From Arcticibacter sp. (GTDB lineage: Bacteria; Bacteroidota; Bacteroidia; 2-12-FULL-35-15), in the NCBI GenBank assembly GCA_021155045.1, contig JAJNQB010000019.1, positions 62,001 through 126,000 of the forward strand: DNA of 64,000 bases. Direction: 5' to 3'. The notes beneath the pieces were generated by a model. It worked only from the letters and a program-made list of their open reading frames with translations, was not told where the DNA came from and searched no databases. A program made the position numbers and the translations under genes. Shown in pieces: positions 43,518 through 52,882 of the stretch. Each line of letters begins with the position of its first letter. Position 1 is the stretch's first letter.

Positions 43518-45416
43518 ATGATAAAATTAGTTTGGTTAGTTCCTCTTCTTCCTCTGATAGGTTTTGTAATCATTGGATTGTTTGGAAAAAAATTATCGAA
43601 AGCAGTAGTAGGAACAATTGGTAGTGGAGTTGTTTTGGGAGCATTTGCAATAGCTCTTGGGATGTTTTTTGAATTAACAGGACAATCAGAGAAATCAGTT
43701 ACCATTGATTTGTTTAATTGGATTTCTGCTGGAAAGCTTTCTGTCCCTTTTTCTTTTTTAGTTGATCCTCTATCGTCTTTATTTCTATTAATTATTACAG
43801 GAATCGGATTTTTAATTCATTTATATTCTGCTGGATACATGAGTCATGATGAAGGGTTTGCAAGATTTTTTGCGTACTTAAATCTATTTGTATTCTTTAT
43901 GTTATTGTTAGTATTGGGTTCTAACTATTTGATAATGTTTGTTGGTTGGGAAGGCGTTGGTTTATGTTCTTATCTTTTGATTGGGTTTTGGTTTAAAAAT
44001 ACTGCCTATAACAATGCTGCAAAAAAAGCATTTGTGATGAATCGCATTGGTGACTTAGGATTTTTGTTAGGTATCATTTTAATTTTTGTAACATTTGGAA
44101 GCATTGCTTATGCTGATGTTTTTGAACAAGCAAAACATTTTGTTGGCGATAATTCTGTAATCACAGCAATAGCATTGTTATTATTTATTGGTGCGATGGG
44201 CAAGAGTGCTCAGCTTCCATTGTATACTTGGTTGCCTGATGCAATGGCAGGACCAACACCTGTATCTGCATTGATACATGCTGCAACAATGGTAACAGCT
44301 GGTATTTACATGGTATCTCGCTCAAATATTTTATATACGCTATCTCCCTTTGCAATGGAAGTTGTTGCAGTAGTGGGTGTTTGTACTGCTTTGTTTGCAG
44401 CTACTATTGGCTTAGCACAAAACGATATTAAAAAAGTATTAGCATATTCAACAGTATCACAATTAGGATATATGTTTTTAGCTTTAGGTGTAGGTGCATA
44501 TACTGGCGCTGTTTTTCATGTAATGACACATGCATTTTTTAAAGCTTTATTATTTTTAGGAGCAGGAAGTGTTATTCATGCAATGAGTGGAGAACAAGAT
44601 ATCCGTAAGATGGGGGGATTGAAAAAATACATTCCGATAACACATTTGACCTTTTTATTAGGAACACTTGCAATAGTTGGTTTCCCCGGTTTTTCAGGAT
44701 TCTTTTCAAAAGATGAAATATTGGCTCATGCATTTGAACACAATAAATTATTGTGGTTCCTTGGCGTTTTAGGGGCGGCTATGACAACATTTTATATGTT
44801 CCGTTTATATTTCTTAACCTTTAAAGGTACATTCAGAGGAACGCACGAACAAGAACATCATTTGCACGAGTCGCCTAAATCAATGACGATTCCATTGATT
44901 GTATTGGCAATTTTATCTGTTGTTGGAGGGTTTGTTGGAATCCCGGAAGTATTAGGAGGACATCATTTTTTAGAAGAATATTTACATCCTGTTTTTGCTG
45001 AATCTTCTTTTAGGTTGGTTCATCATTTATCGCATGAGACAGAATATATTTTAATGGGTGTTGCAATTACTGTAATGTTTTTAGCATTGTATTATGCATA
45101 TAATACCTATGTTAAAAATAAAGCATTACCAGCTGATGAAGGAGAAGAATTAAAACCACTACACAAATTGGTTTATAAAAAATATTTAGTAGACGAATTG
45201 TATGAAGGTTTATTTATGAGACCATTAAATTTTATTGGTGAAGTTTTACATAAGGTTGTGGATAACCAATTTGTAGATGGATTTGTAAACGGATGTGGAG
45301 TTGTTGTAAATGGAGTGGGCGGCATTATTAGAAAAGCACAAACAGGTAATATTGGGTTTTATGTTTTTGTTATGGTAATAAGCATTGTATTGATTTTGTT
45401 TACACAGCTTTTTTAA
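43518..45416 (+). CDS. nuoL: NADH-quinone oxidoreductase subunit L
   Basis: 632 aa, about 16 membrane helices; the largest antiporter-like subunit, with the long lateral helix at its C-terminus. Conserved segments are FVGWEGVGLCSYLLIGFWF, LPDAMAGPTPVSALIHAATM and a lysine-containing KKVLAYSTVSQLGYM. Full length. Confidence 0.97.
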   Translation: MIKLVWLVPLLPLIGFVIIGLFGKKLSKAVVGTIGSGVVLGAFAIALGMFFELTGQSEKSVTIDLFNWISAGKLSVPFSFLVDPLSSLFLLIITGIGFLIHLYSAGYMSHDEGFARFFAYLNLFVFFMLLLVLGSNYLIMFVGWEGVGLCSYLLIGFWFKNTAYNNAAKKAFVMNRIGDLGFLLGIILIFVTFGSIAYADVFEQAKHFVGDNSVITAIALLLFIGAMGKSAQLPLYTWLPDAMAGPTPVSALIHAATMVTAGIYMVSRSNILYTLSPFAMEVVAVVGVCTALFAATIGLAQNDIKKVLAYSTVSQLGYMFLALGVGAYTGAVFHVMTHAFFKALLFLGAGSVIHAMSGEQDIRKMGGLKKYIPITHLTFLLGTLAIVGFPGFSGFFSKDEILAHAFEHNKLLWFLGVLGAAMTTFYMFRLYFLTFKGTFRGTHEQEHHLHESPKSMTIPLIVLAILSVVGGFVGIPEVLGGHHFLEEYLHPVFAESSFRLVHHLSHETEYILMGVAITVMFLALYYAYNTYVKNKALPADEGEELKPLHKLVYKKYLVDELYEGLFMRPLNFIGEVLHKVVDNQFVDGFVNGCGVVVNGVGGIIRKAQTGNIGFYVFVMVISIVLILFTQLF

Positions 45417-45450
45417 AAAATTAAAAATAGATATTAGAATTTTACAAGAT

Positions 45451-46914
45451 ATGATTACATTATTATTGATATTTTTTCCTTTAGCAGCAGCTTTGATGCT
45501 GTTGCTAGTTAAAGGAGAACAAGTTAAAAAAATTGCACTTGGAGCAACTATAATAGAATTTTTAATTTCTATGATTGCGGTGTTTCAATTTCAAAAAAAT
45601 GCGGACATACAATTTGAAATAAATCATACATGGATAAAATCGATGGGAATAAATTTTCATGTTGGTATGGACGGAATTTCACTACTACTTGTGCTGCTTA
45701 CAACTTTTTTAGTGCCTATCATTATTCTTACCTCATTTAACAAACAATATAAAAACCCTTCGTCATTTTATTCATTAATACTTGCAATGCAGTTTGCTTT
45801 GGTTGGTGTTTTTGTTTCATTAGACGGATTTTTGTTTTATGTTTTTTGGGAATTAGCATTAATTCCAATTTATTTTATTTGTTTGCTTTGGGGAGGCGAA
45901 GACAGAGCAAGAATTACGTTTAAATTTTTTGTTTATACACTCGCAGGTTCATTGTTAATGCTTGCTGGTTTAATCTATTTATATCAACACACTTCAGCAC
46001 ATACATTTGACATTGCTGCTTTATATGAAGCAGGAAGAAACTTAGATGTCGTTCATCAAGGATACGTTTTCTGGGCAATGTTTATGGCATTTGCAATTAA
46101 AATGCCTGTATTCCCATTTCATACTTGGCAGCCTGATACATATACAACAGCTCCAACACAAGGAACAATGTTGTTATCGGGAATCATGCTAAAAATGGGT
46201 ACGTATGGAGTTATTCGTTGGCTATTACCAATTGCTCCTCTTGGAGTTGAACATTGGGCGCATTTAGCAATTACATTGGCTGTTATCGGAATTTTATATG
46301 CATCAACAATTGCTATTGTACAAAAAGATTTTAAACGATTAATTGCATATTCATCCATCGCTCACGTTGGATTAATAGCAGCAGGAATTTTAGCTGGTAA
46401 TGTTCAGGGCCTTCAAGGTTCAATGATTCAGATGATAAGCCATGGTGTTAATGTAGTTGGTTTGTTTTTTATTGTTGATTTAATTCAATCGCGTACCAAT
46501 ACACAAGAAATAAAAGCATTGGGAGGAATCAGAAATGTAAATCCACAATTTGCTGTTTTATTTTTAATTGTATTGTTGGGAAGTGTTGCACTTCCATTAA
46601 CAAACGGATTTGTTGGGGAGTTTTTATTGTTGAATGGTGTATATCAATATAGCTCATGGATGGCTGCATTTGCAGGAATATCAGTTATTTTGGGAGCGGT
46701 ATATATGTTACGTAGTTATCAATCAATAATGTTGGGTGAAACAAATTCATTAACAAATTCATTTGCTCCGTTAACAAGAAATGAAAAAACAGTTTTAATA
46801 ATCATCTGTGCTGCAATTATTGGTTTTGGTGTTTACCCAAAACCGTTGTTAGATATAGCAGAACCTTCCGTTATTAAATTGGTTGATGGATTTAAAGTAG
46901 CAATTGGAAAATAA
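45451..46914 (+). CDS. nuoM: NADH-quinone oxidoreductase subunit M
   Basis: 487 aa, about 14 membrane helices. Antiporter-like proton channel. Conserved segments are YVFWELALIPIYFICLLWGG with the key glutamate, FPFHTWQPDTYTTAPTQGT and KRLIAYSSIAHVGL. Confidence 0.97.
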   Translation: MITLLLIFFPLAAALMLLLVKGEQVKKIALGATIIEFLISMIAVFQFQKNADIQFEINHTWIKSMGINFHVGMDGISLLLVLLTTFLVPIIILTSFNKQYKNPSSFYSLILAMQFALVGVFVSLDGFLFYVFWELALIPIYFICLLWGGEDRARITFKFFVYTLAGSLLMLAGLIYLYQHTSAHTFDIAALYEAGRNLDVVHQGYVFWAMFMAFAIKMPVFPFHTWQPDTYTTAPTQGTMLLSGIMLKMGTYGVIRWLLPIAPLGVEHWAHLAITLAVIGILYASTIAIVQKDFKRLIAYSSIAHVGLIAAGILAGNVQGLQGSMIQMISHGVNVVGLFFIVDLIQSRTNTQEIKALGGIRNVNPQFAVLFLIVLLGSVALPLTNGFVGEFLLLNGVYQYSSWMAAFAGISVILGAVYMLRSYQSIMLGETNSLTNSFAPLTRNEKTVLIIICAAIIGFGVYPKPLLDIAEPSVIKLVDGFKVAIGK

Positions 46915-46962
46915 ACACCCCATCCCTTTATCCCCTCTCCAAAGGCGAGGGGGCAATAGGTG
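46915..46962 (+). repeat. CTCTCC-family repeat, nuoM-nuoN spacer, first copy
   Basis: The palindromic core CCCCTCTCC-AAA-GGCGAGGGG (46932-46952) has one mismatch. It begins at the nuoM stop and is followed by a short imperfect hairpin at 46989-47007. Confidence 0.8.
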
Positions 46963-47031
46963 AGAAATAAAAAATAAAACCCCGACACGATTCCCAAAAA
47001 GGGATTCTTGTTAAAACAAATAAATAAAACA

Positions 47032-47066
47032 ACCCCTCTCCTCTTTGGGGAGAGCTGGAGAGGGGT
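47032..47066 (+). repeat. CTCTCC-family repeat, nuoM-nuoN spacer, second copy
   Basis: Perfect 10-bp outer arms (47032-47041 with 47057-47066) and a nested CTCC/GGGAG. Its reverse complement is nearly identical to the unit inside the fRMsr gene at 5303-5333. It ends 10 nt before the nuoN ATG. Confidence 0.85.
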
Positions 47067-47076
47067 GAATAGAACT

Positions 47077-48444
47077 ATGAAAGCATTAGTATTACTTTCT
47101 TCATTAGGCGTAATAGCATTATTAGCTGAGATATTCAGCTTTAAAAAAATAGTTTATCCTATTGTTTTAATTGGATTAATTACCACATTTATTTTTAATG
47201 CTTTTGATTGGGGAACAGATCACACTTATTTTAACATGATGCGTTATGATAATTATGCTGTTGCATTTTCATCGGTATTAATTGGTGTTGCATTTTTATG
47301 GTTTGTGATGGCTGACGGGTTTTTTAAAGAAGAATCAAACATGATGGATTATTTTTCATTGGTGATTTTTTCTTTAGCAGGTGGTATTATGATGGTTTCT
47401 TATAGCAATATGGCTATGTTGTTTTTAGGAATTGAAATTTTATCAATTCCTATGTATGTTTTAGCTGGAAGCAAAAAAGAAGACATACATTCAAATGAAG
47501 CTGCATTTAAATATTTAATATTAGGAGCTTTCGCAACAGGGTTTTTGTTATTTGGTATTGCATTAATTTATGGAGCAACGGGTTCATTTGATATAGTTGA
47601 AATTGCACAAACAATTTCTGTTTCGGCAGCATCACCCATATTTTATGTTGGAATATTGTTGATGTTAGTTGGTATGGCATTTAAAGTTTCTGCTGCACCA
47701 TTTCATTTTTGGGCACCAGATGTTTACGAAGGAGCACCAACACAAGTTACTGCATACATGGCAACAATAGTTAAAACAGCAGCTTTTGCAGCTTTCTTAC
47801 GCTTGTTTTATACTTGTTTTCAAGGTTCAGCAAGTACATGGACAACCATTGTTTTTGTTATGGCAGCATTAACAATGTTAATAGGAAATATTACGGCAGT
47901 ATTACAAGCAAGCGCTAAACGTATGTTAGCATATTCAAGTGTGGCACATGCTGGATATATGTTGTTAGGCTTATTAGCTTTAAATCATTATTCACAAGGT
48001 TCAATATTAATGTATGCATTAGCATATTCAATTGGCTCTATTGCTTCGTTTGGAGTTTTGGCTTATGTTAGCAAAGCAAGAGGCAGTGATGGAACTGATT
48101 CATTTAATGGATTAGCAAAATCAAATCCCTTTTTAGCATTTGTGATGACAGTCGCTTTACTTTCATTAGCAGGCATTCCACCAACAGCAGGATTTTTTGC
48201 TAAGTATTATATTTTCACGGCAGCATTTCAAGCAGGTTATGCTTGGCTTGTTTTGATTGCTATTTTAGCATCATTAATTGGGGTGTATTATTATTTCAGA
48301 ATAATTATTGCTATGTATTTTAAAACAAGCAACAACGATTCTTCAATTGAACTGAGCATGAACCACAAGCTGTTGTTTTTTGTAACAGTTCTCTTAATAA
48401 TTGTGCTAGGTCTTATGCCTGATTTTGTAATTGGGTTGTTGTAA
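47077..48444 (+). CDS. nuoN: NADH-quinone oxidoreductase subunit N
   Basis: 455 aa from the ATG at 47077. The frame is open to a TTG at 47008, but those 23 codons are encoded by a CTCTCC repeat and lack family similarity. Antiporter-like ND2 subunit with about 14 helices. Segments include FLGIEILSIPMYVLAGSKKE, APFHFWAPDVYEGAPTQVTA and KRMLAYSSVAHAGYMLLGL. It is the last gene of the operon. Confidence 0.96.
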   Translation: MKALVLLSSLGVIALLAEIFSFKKIVYPIVLIGLITTFIFNAFDWGTDHTYFNMMRYDNYAVAFSSVLIGVAFLWFVMADGFFKEESNMMDYFSLVIFSLAGGIMMVSYSNMAMLFLGIEILSIPMYVLAGSKKEDIHSNEAAFKYLILGAFATGFLLFGIALIYGATGSFDIVEIAQTISVSAASPIFYVGILLMLVGMAFKVSAAPFHFWAPDVYEGAPTQVTAYMATIVKTAAFAAFLRLFYTCFQGSASTWTTIVFVMAALTMLIGNITAVLQASAKRMLAYSSVAHAGYMLLGLLALNHYSQGSILMYALAYSIGSIASFGVLAYVSKARGSDGTDSFNGLAKSNPFLAFVMTVALLSLAGIPPTAGFFAKYYIFTAAFQAGYAWLVLIAILASLIGVYYYFRIIIAMYFKTSNNDSSIELSMNHKLLFFVTVLLIIVLGLMPDFVIGLL

Positions 48445-48460
48445 GTAAAAAAATTGTATA

Positions 48461-48491
48461 AAAAAGCTTCGTAAAATTTACGAAGCTTTTT
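48461..48491 (+). terminator. Terminator of the nuo operon
   Basis: A perfect palindrome of two 15-nt arms (48461-48475 and 48477-48491) with a one-base centre, ending in a T-run. It lies 16 nt after nuoN. The A/T-run symmetry would also work on the other strand. Confidence 0.85.
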
Positions 48492-48504
48492 CTTTTACAA
48501 ACAC

Positions 48505-48512
48505 TATATTTG
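48505..48512 (+). promoter_or_regulatory. -7 promoter element of the symporter gene
   Basis: TATATTTG, an exact TAnnTTTG match, 14 nt after the nuo terminator and 49 nt before the symporter ATG at 48562. Confidence 0.5.
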
Positions 48513-48523
48513 TTTTAATAAAA

Positions 48524-48553
48524 CCCTCAAGTGCCATTGCGCCTCTGCGGTAA
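48524..48553 (+). repeat. Dispersed repeat in the symporter leader
   Basis: CCCTCAAGTGCCATTGCGCC then TCTGCGGTAA, related to the unit before nuoE (37128-37153). It lies between the TATATTTG promoter and the start codon, so it is transcribed. Confidence 0.55.
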
Positions 48554-48561
48554 AATAAAAT

Positions 48562-49806
48562 ATGAAAATAAAAGCGCCATCATTAATAGTTCAGATATTT
48601 TTAGGAATGTTTTTAGGAATAATCATTGGTTATTTCTGGAAAGAGTCTGCTCCAGCATTACATATACTTAGCGACATTTTTATGCGCTTTATCAAAATGA
48701 TAATTGCGCCATTGGTATTTTCTGTTTTGGTAGTCGGAGTCGCAAAAGTTGGAGATTTTAAATCGGTTGGAAGAATTGGAATAAAAACACTTTTATATTT
48801 TACCACAGCCGCTATTGTTGCCTTGCTTTTAGGTTTAATGCTTGTGAATTTATTTGAGCCAGGCAAAACAATGTCCTTGGAGCTCCCTGCTGTTGATGCA
48901 AAAGTTGGAATAGAAGGAACAAAAGGGTTTGATGCAAATAATTTTATTGAACATATTATTCCTACAAGTATTGTAGATGTGATGGCGCGCAACGAAATTT
49001 TACCCATTGTAATCTTTGCTTTGTTTTTTGGAATTGCAGCCGCATCTATTGGTAAAAAAGGGAAAGTGGTAGTTGATTTTTTTGATTCCGTTTCTCATAT
49101 TATGTTTAAAGTTACCAATTATGTAATGGCATTTGCTCCAATTGGTGTGTTTGGTGCTTTAGCTGCAGTAGTTGCAAAACAAGGGTTAGGAGTGCTTGCA
49201 GGATATGTTTATTTAATTGGTACATTTTATTTAGGATTAATTCTTTTTGTTTTTGGAGTTTTGTTTTTGGTTTGTGTGGTAATGAAAATCAAATTTTTTA
49301 AATTATTGAGTTACATCAAAGAACCAATTTTATTGGCATTCAGCACGGCAAGCTCAGAAGCAGCCATGCCTAAAACAATTGAATCGCTAGAACGATTTGG
49401 TTGTGGAAACAGAATAATTTCATTTGTATTACCATTGGGATATTCTTTTAATCTTGACGGCTCCATGATGTATATGACATTTGCAACAGTATTTATTGCA
49501 CAAGCTTATGGTATTGAAATGACAACTGCTGACCAAATAACAATGCTTTTAATTTTACTTGTAACAAGTAAAGGAATGGCAGGAATTCCTCGCGCATCTT
49601 TGGTTGTAATTGCTGGGATGCTCGACCATTTTCATATTCCAGTTGCGGGACTGCTATTATTATTAGGTATAGACCAAATTTTAGATATGGGACGTTCTGC
49701 TACAAACGTTGTTGGAAATGCTGTTGCAACAGCTGTTGTAAGCAAGTGGGAAGGGGAATTACATGTCCCCCAAAAAGAACCCGATATTGATGATGTAAAT
49801 TTATAA
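48562..49806 (+). CDS. Dicarboxylate/amino acid:cation symporter
   Basis: 414 aa, DAACS (GltP/DctA) family with eight helices and two re-entrant loops. The serine-rich HP1 loop is SAFSTASSEAAMP-like (FSTASSEAAMPKTIESLERF), followed by FNLDGSMMYMTFATVFIAQA and the HP2 segment KGMAGIPRASLVVIAGML. Imports C4-dicarboxylates or glutamate/aspartate with Na+ or H+; the exact substrate cannot be read from the sequence. Monocistronic. Confidence 0.93.
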   Translation: MKIKAPSLIVQIFLGMFLGIIIGYFWKESAPALHILSDIFMRFIKMIIAPLVFSVLVVGVAKVGDFKSVGRIGIKTLLYFTTAAIVALLLGLMLVNLFEPGKTMSLELPAVDAKVGIEGTKGFDANNFIEHIIPTSIVDVMARNEILPIVIFALFFGIAAASIGKKGKVVVDFFDSVSHIMFKVTNYVMAFAPIGVFGALAAVVAKQGLGVLAGYVYLIGTFYLGLILFVFGVLFLVCVVMKIKFFKLLSYIKEPILLAFSTASSEAAMPKTIESLERFGCGNRIISFVLPLGYSFNLDGSMMYMTFATVFIAQAYGIEMTTADQITMLLILLVTSKGMAGIPRASLVVIAGMLDHFHIPVAGLLLLLGIDQILDMGRSATNVVGNAVATAVVSKWEGELHVPQKEPDIDDVNL

Positions 49807-49810
49807 TTAC

Positions 49811-49842
49811 TCAATTCCACTCTTGATAGGGGTTAGGGGTGT
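49811..49842. repeat. Degenerate CTCTCC-family repeat
   Basis: CAATTCCACTCTTGATAGGG followed by GTTAGGGGTG resembles the CTAACCCCTCTC-type members read on the other strand, with several decayed positions. It lies just after the symporter stop. The rest of the gap to 49952 is AT-rich without further clear signals. Confidence 0.45.
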
Positions 49843-49952
49843 GTTTTTATACCATTACATATTTATAATAGTTAGATTTCAGCAGTGTAAACAATTGTAG
49901 CATTGGTATTATATATAAACATATTAGTAATGTTATTATTTGGCAGAATAAA

Positions 49953-50576
49953 ATGTTAGAATTCCTAAAACAACTTACCGATCCACAATCCATTATTCAA
50001 TATGGAGGATTAGCACTATTGCTTTTTGTTGTATTTGCAGAAACAGGATTGTTAATTGGATTTTTTCTTCCAGGTGATTCATTGATATTTATTTCTGGAT
50101 TAATTTGTGTTTCTCGTCCAGAGTTGTTAGATGTAAATTTACTTACGCTTATAATTTCGCTTTCAATTGCAGCAATTATGGGAAATGTAGTAGGTTATTG
50201 GTTTGGGTATAAAGTTGGTCCGCCACTTTTTACAAGAAAAGATTCACTCATTTTCAAAAAAAAATATTTGGAAACAACAAAAACATTCTATGATAAAAAT
50301 GGAGGTAAAACATTAATCATTGGCAGGTTTTTGCCCATCATAAGAACATTTGCGCCCATACTTGCCGGTGTGATAAAGTTAGATTTTAAAAAATTTATGT
50401 TCTACAACATTGTTGGAGCCGTTGCTTGGATAGCATCATTATGTAGTTTAGGATATTATTTAGGTTCTTACAAAATCGTTCAAGATAATGTTGGTTATAT
50501 TGTAATTGCTTTAATTATTATTACAGCGATTCCTGTTGCTATTGCTTATTTTAAAGGAAGGAATAAATCAAAATAA
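49953..50576 (+). CDS. DedA-family membrane protein
   Basis: 207 aa. VTT/SNARE-associated fold with re-entrant helices. Landmarks are FAETGLLIGFFLPGDSLIFI (about 29-48), GNVVGYWFGYKVG and FLPIIRTFAPILAGVIKLDF, with the paired arginines and acid residues of DedA proteins, now thought to be lipid (undecaprenyl-phosphate or phospholipid) flippases. It ends in a hairpin shared with the convergent endonuclease gene. Confidence 0.92.
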   Translation: MLEFLKQLTDPQSIIQYGGLALLLFVVFAETGLLIGFFLPGDSLIFISGLICVSRPELLDVNLLTLIISLSIAAIMGNVVGYWFGYKVGPPLFTRKDSLIFKKKYLETTKTFYDKNGGKTLIIGRFLPIIRTFAPILAGVIKLDFKKFMFYNIVGAVAWIASLCSLGYYLGSYKIVQDNVGYIVIALIIITAIPVAIAYFKGRNKSK

Positions 50577-50604
50577 AAGAGGCAACAAATTTTGTTGCCT
50601 CTTT
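50576..50604. terminator. Bidirectional terminator, DedA and endonuclease genes
   Basis: Perfect 14-bp arms (50576-50589 and 50591-50604) with A-run and T-run ends. It starts at the DedA stop codon and lies 22 nt past the stop of the convergent gene. Confidence 0.85.
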
Positions 50605-50625
50605 CAAATATTTTTTATTAAAGCA

Positions 50626-52845
50626 TTAATCTACAACTACACGTTCTACTTTTCTTCCATTTTCTCCGATAAATTCTAAGGTATAAATTCCTTTACTCAA
50701 ATCATTTATACTCATGTTAAATGAATTGTGCCCGTTAGATAATTTTACTTGTTCGTTTATTACCACACGTCCAAACATATCGTACATTTTTACTGTTCCT
50801 GTTTGGTTTTTATTTGTACTAATAAACAGCATAAAGTTTCCATTGCTTGGATTTGGTGCAACTAACATTGCATCTGTGCTTGCATCCATTTCGTTTACTC
50901 CAATTACAGCACATTGAGAAGGGAATGAAGGCACAGCAATTTTAGTCATATTGCTAAAATCAATATAACAAGCATATTGAGCACTATCAATAAATGGATT
51001 ACGGTTTCCTTGTAATGAATCAACATAATCGTTACGAGAAATTTCAAAATTATCAGGAGGGTCTAAATAATGCCATTGTTTTAAAACATCTTGATCTTGT
51101 CCATAAGGAATAGTAGCACTGATATAACTTGGGAAAGCCCATAAATTACTACTCACTCCAGTATAACATGTACTCATATACATCATAGCACGAGCAGCAT
51201 CTCCTTTATCGGAATTGCGTGGTTCAAAAACTTTTTGCCCTGCTGCATTGTTTCCAATTTTACAACCCATATAAGTATATGTAGGTGTTACAACAACTCC
51301 TAAAGGATAATTACTCCTGATTGCATTTACATCATTTTGGTTTGTAGGAAACAAATGATGATAATCATTATACTCTGGCAAACTAGTGTTTGTGGTTGGC
51401 ATCCAACTGTAGCAATAAGTATGTTCACGACTAAAATTATTTGATGCCCAATCCCAAGGGTCATTAAAAACTTGATTTTGTCCGCTGTATGCACAAGTAA
51501 CCACACGTTGATTGTTTGAAGTGTCTCTTGCAGCAAATGTTGTTACCATGTATGGTCCGTAGTTACTATAAAATTGAGCGGTGTGTGGATTTATTTTGTT
51601 ATGCAAATCTGTTACAAAAGAAGAAGCAGAAGTACTCACTCCAGCATAATAACTACTAGGTTGCATAGAACCTAAACTTGTAACACTGCCTGTTAATGGG
51701 GAAGCAGTTAAATAATTTCTTGTAGCACCTACTCCGTTGTAAGAAAATACCGCATAATGATAAGTTGTATTGGCAACAATATTTCCAGAATAAAAAGATG
51801 TTCCTGTGTAATTGCCCACTACCATTGAGTTTCCAATAACATCTCCTTTTTGATAAACAACTCCGTCAAGAGGCACATCTGTAACAGCGCTTCCTGCACG
51901 TTTTAAAACAATGTATCCATTAGGTGCAGAAGCAGGAGAAGTAAAAGAAGCATTAAAACGATATGATTTTACATTTGAAAAAGTTAAGTTAGTTGGTTGC
52001 ATTGTTGGTTCTGTTGCAAAAGAACCTCCTACACCGTTTAAATTGATGATGTAAGGGTTTGCAGTTGCATCATCGTTTGCGATTGTCATTACAGCTGTTC
52101 TTGTTCCTGTTGCAGAAGGAGTAAAATCTACGTTAAAGGTTGAACTGCTTGTGCCTGCAACGCTTGAAGGATAAGTTCCTAAAAGATAGTCAGCAGCATT
52201 TGTTCCGCTAATAGAAATGTTAGAAATATTCAATGTTGCTAAACCTAAATTTTGAATGGTAAAAGTTATTGGAAGAGTAACACTTACTGGTGATGATGTT
52301 GTGTAGGTTCCTCCGTTTACAATTGTTGTAGAACCTTGTTTGATGGTAATTTCTTGTGCAGAAGAAACGCCCGCAGTAATTGCAACATTATCTAAACCAA
52401 TATTATTTCCACTTGTTTTATTCGAAAAATTAAAACGAATGTATCTACTTGCTGAGTTTGGAACATCTGTATATCCAACATAACTTGAAGTTAGTGATGA
52501 AGAAAATGTACGAAGTGTAGTCCATGTACTTCCGTTAACAGACTCCTGAACAAGCATCGTTCCTATCCATCCTCCTCCGGTATTATTTCCAACAATATCG
52601 TAAGTTAAATTACCTGGTGTAGTAGCAAAATTTATGATTAGCATTTCACCTGTAGCATCCAATTTATATGCTGGAGCAGGATTCCCAGAGCCAGTATAAT
52701 ATGGAGAACCTCCCGTTGCGTTTACCTCCGACCAACCGGTTGGTAGAGTTGTTGTTGCAAAATTCCATGAAGCTGGGAGTACAGCCTGTGCCATTGCTGC
52801 AGCACTGAATACAAGCGCAACAATTAATGTGTAAAGTTTTTTCAT
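50626..52845 (-). CDS. Secreted endonuclease I-family protein, T9SS cargo
   Basis: 739 aa. Signal peptide (residues 1-19, to AMAQA). An N-terminal beta-sandwich (~25-155) is followed by a choice-of-anchor-D type repeat (~160-275), a fibronectin-like domain (~280-390) and then the endonuclease I domain (~395-640). The nuclease motif is SREHTYCYSW plus YNDYHHLFPTNQNDVNAIRS (His/Asn metal site). The C-terminal sorting domain starts at APNPSNGNFMLF and ends KVERVVVD. It is predicted to degrade extracellular DNA or RNA for nutrients. It lies 37 nt after the TonB receptor gene on the same strand, so the two may share a transcript. Confidence 0.9.
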   Translation of the reverse strand: MKKLYTLIVALVFSAAAMAQAVLPASWNFATTTLPTGWSEVNATGGSPYYTGSGNPAPAYKLDATGEMLIINFATTPGNLTYDIVGNNTGGGWIGTMLVQESVNGSTWTTLRTFSSSLTSSYVGYTDVPNSASRYIRFNFSNKTSGNNIGLDNVAITAGVSSAQEITIKQGSTTIVNGGTYTTSSPVSVTLPITFTIQNLGLATLNISNISISGTNAADYLLGTYPSSVAGTSSSTFNVDFTPSATGTRTAVMTIANDDATANPYIINLNGVGGSFATEPTMQPTNLTFSNVKSYRFNASFTSPASAPNGYIVLKRAGSAVTDVPLDGVVYQKGDVIGNSMVVGNYTGTSFYSGNIVANTTYHYAVFSYNGVGATRNYLTASPLTGSVTSLGSMQPSSYYAGVSTSASSFVTDLHNKINPHTAQFYSNYGPYMVTTFAARDTSNNQRVVTCAYSGQNQVFNDPWDWASNNFSREHTYCYSWMPTTNTSLPEYNDYHHLFPTNQNDVNAIRSNYPLGVVVTPTYTYMGCKIGNNAAGQKVFEPRNSDKGDAARAMMYMSTCYTGVSSNLWAFPSYISATIPYGQDQDVLKQWHYLDPPDNFEISRNDYVDSLQGNRNPFIDSAQYACYIDFSNMTKIAVPSFPSQCAVIGVNEMDASTDAMLVAPNPSNGNFMLFISTNKNQTGTVKMYDMFGRVVINEQVKLSNGHNSFNMSINDLSKGIYTLEFIGENGRKVERVVVD

Positions 52846-52882
52846 TTTCGTTTTTTTTGATTTATTTTAAGTTTATTTTTTA

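Noticed and set aside
47008..47076. Upstream TTG start for nuoN
   Set aside because: The 23 extra codons are encoded by a dispersed CTCTCC repeat and do not resemble NuoN.
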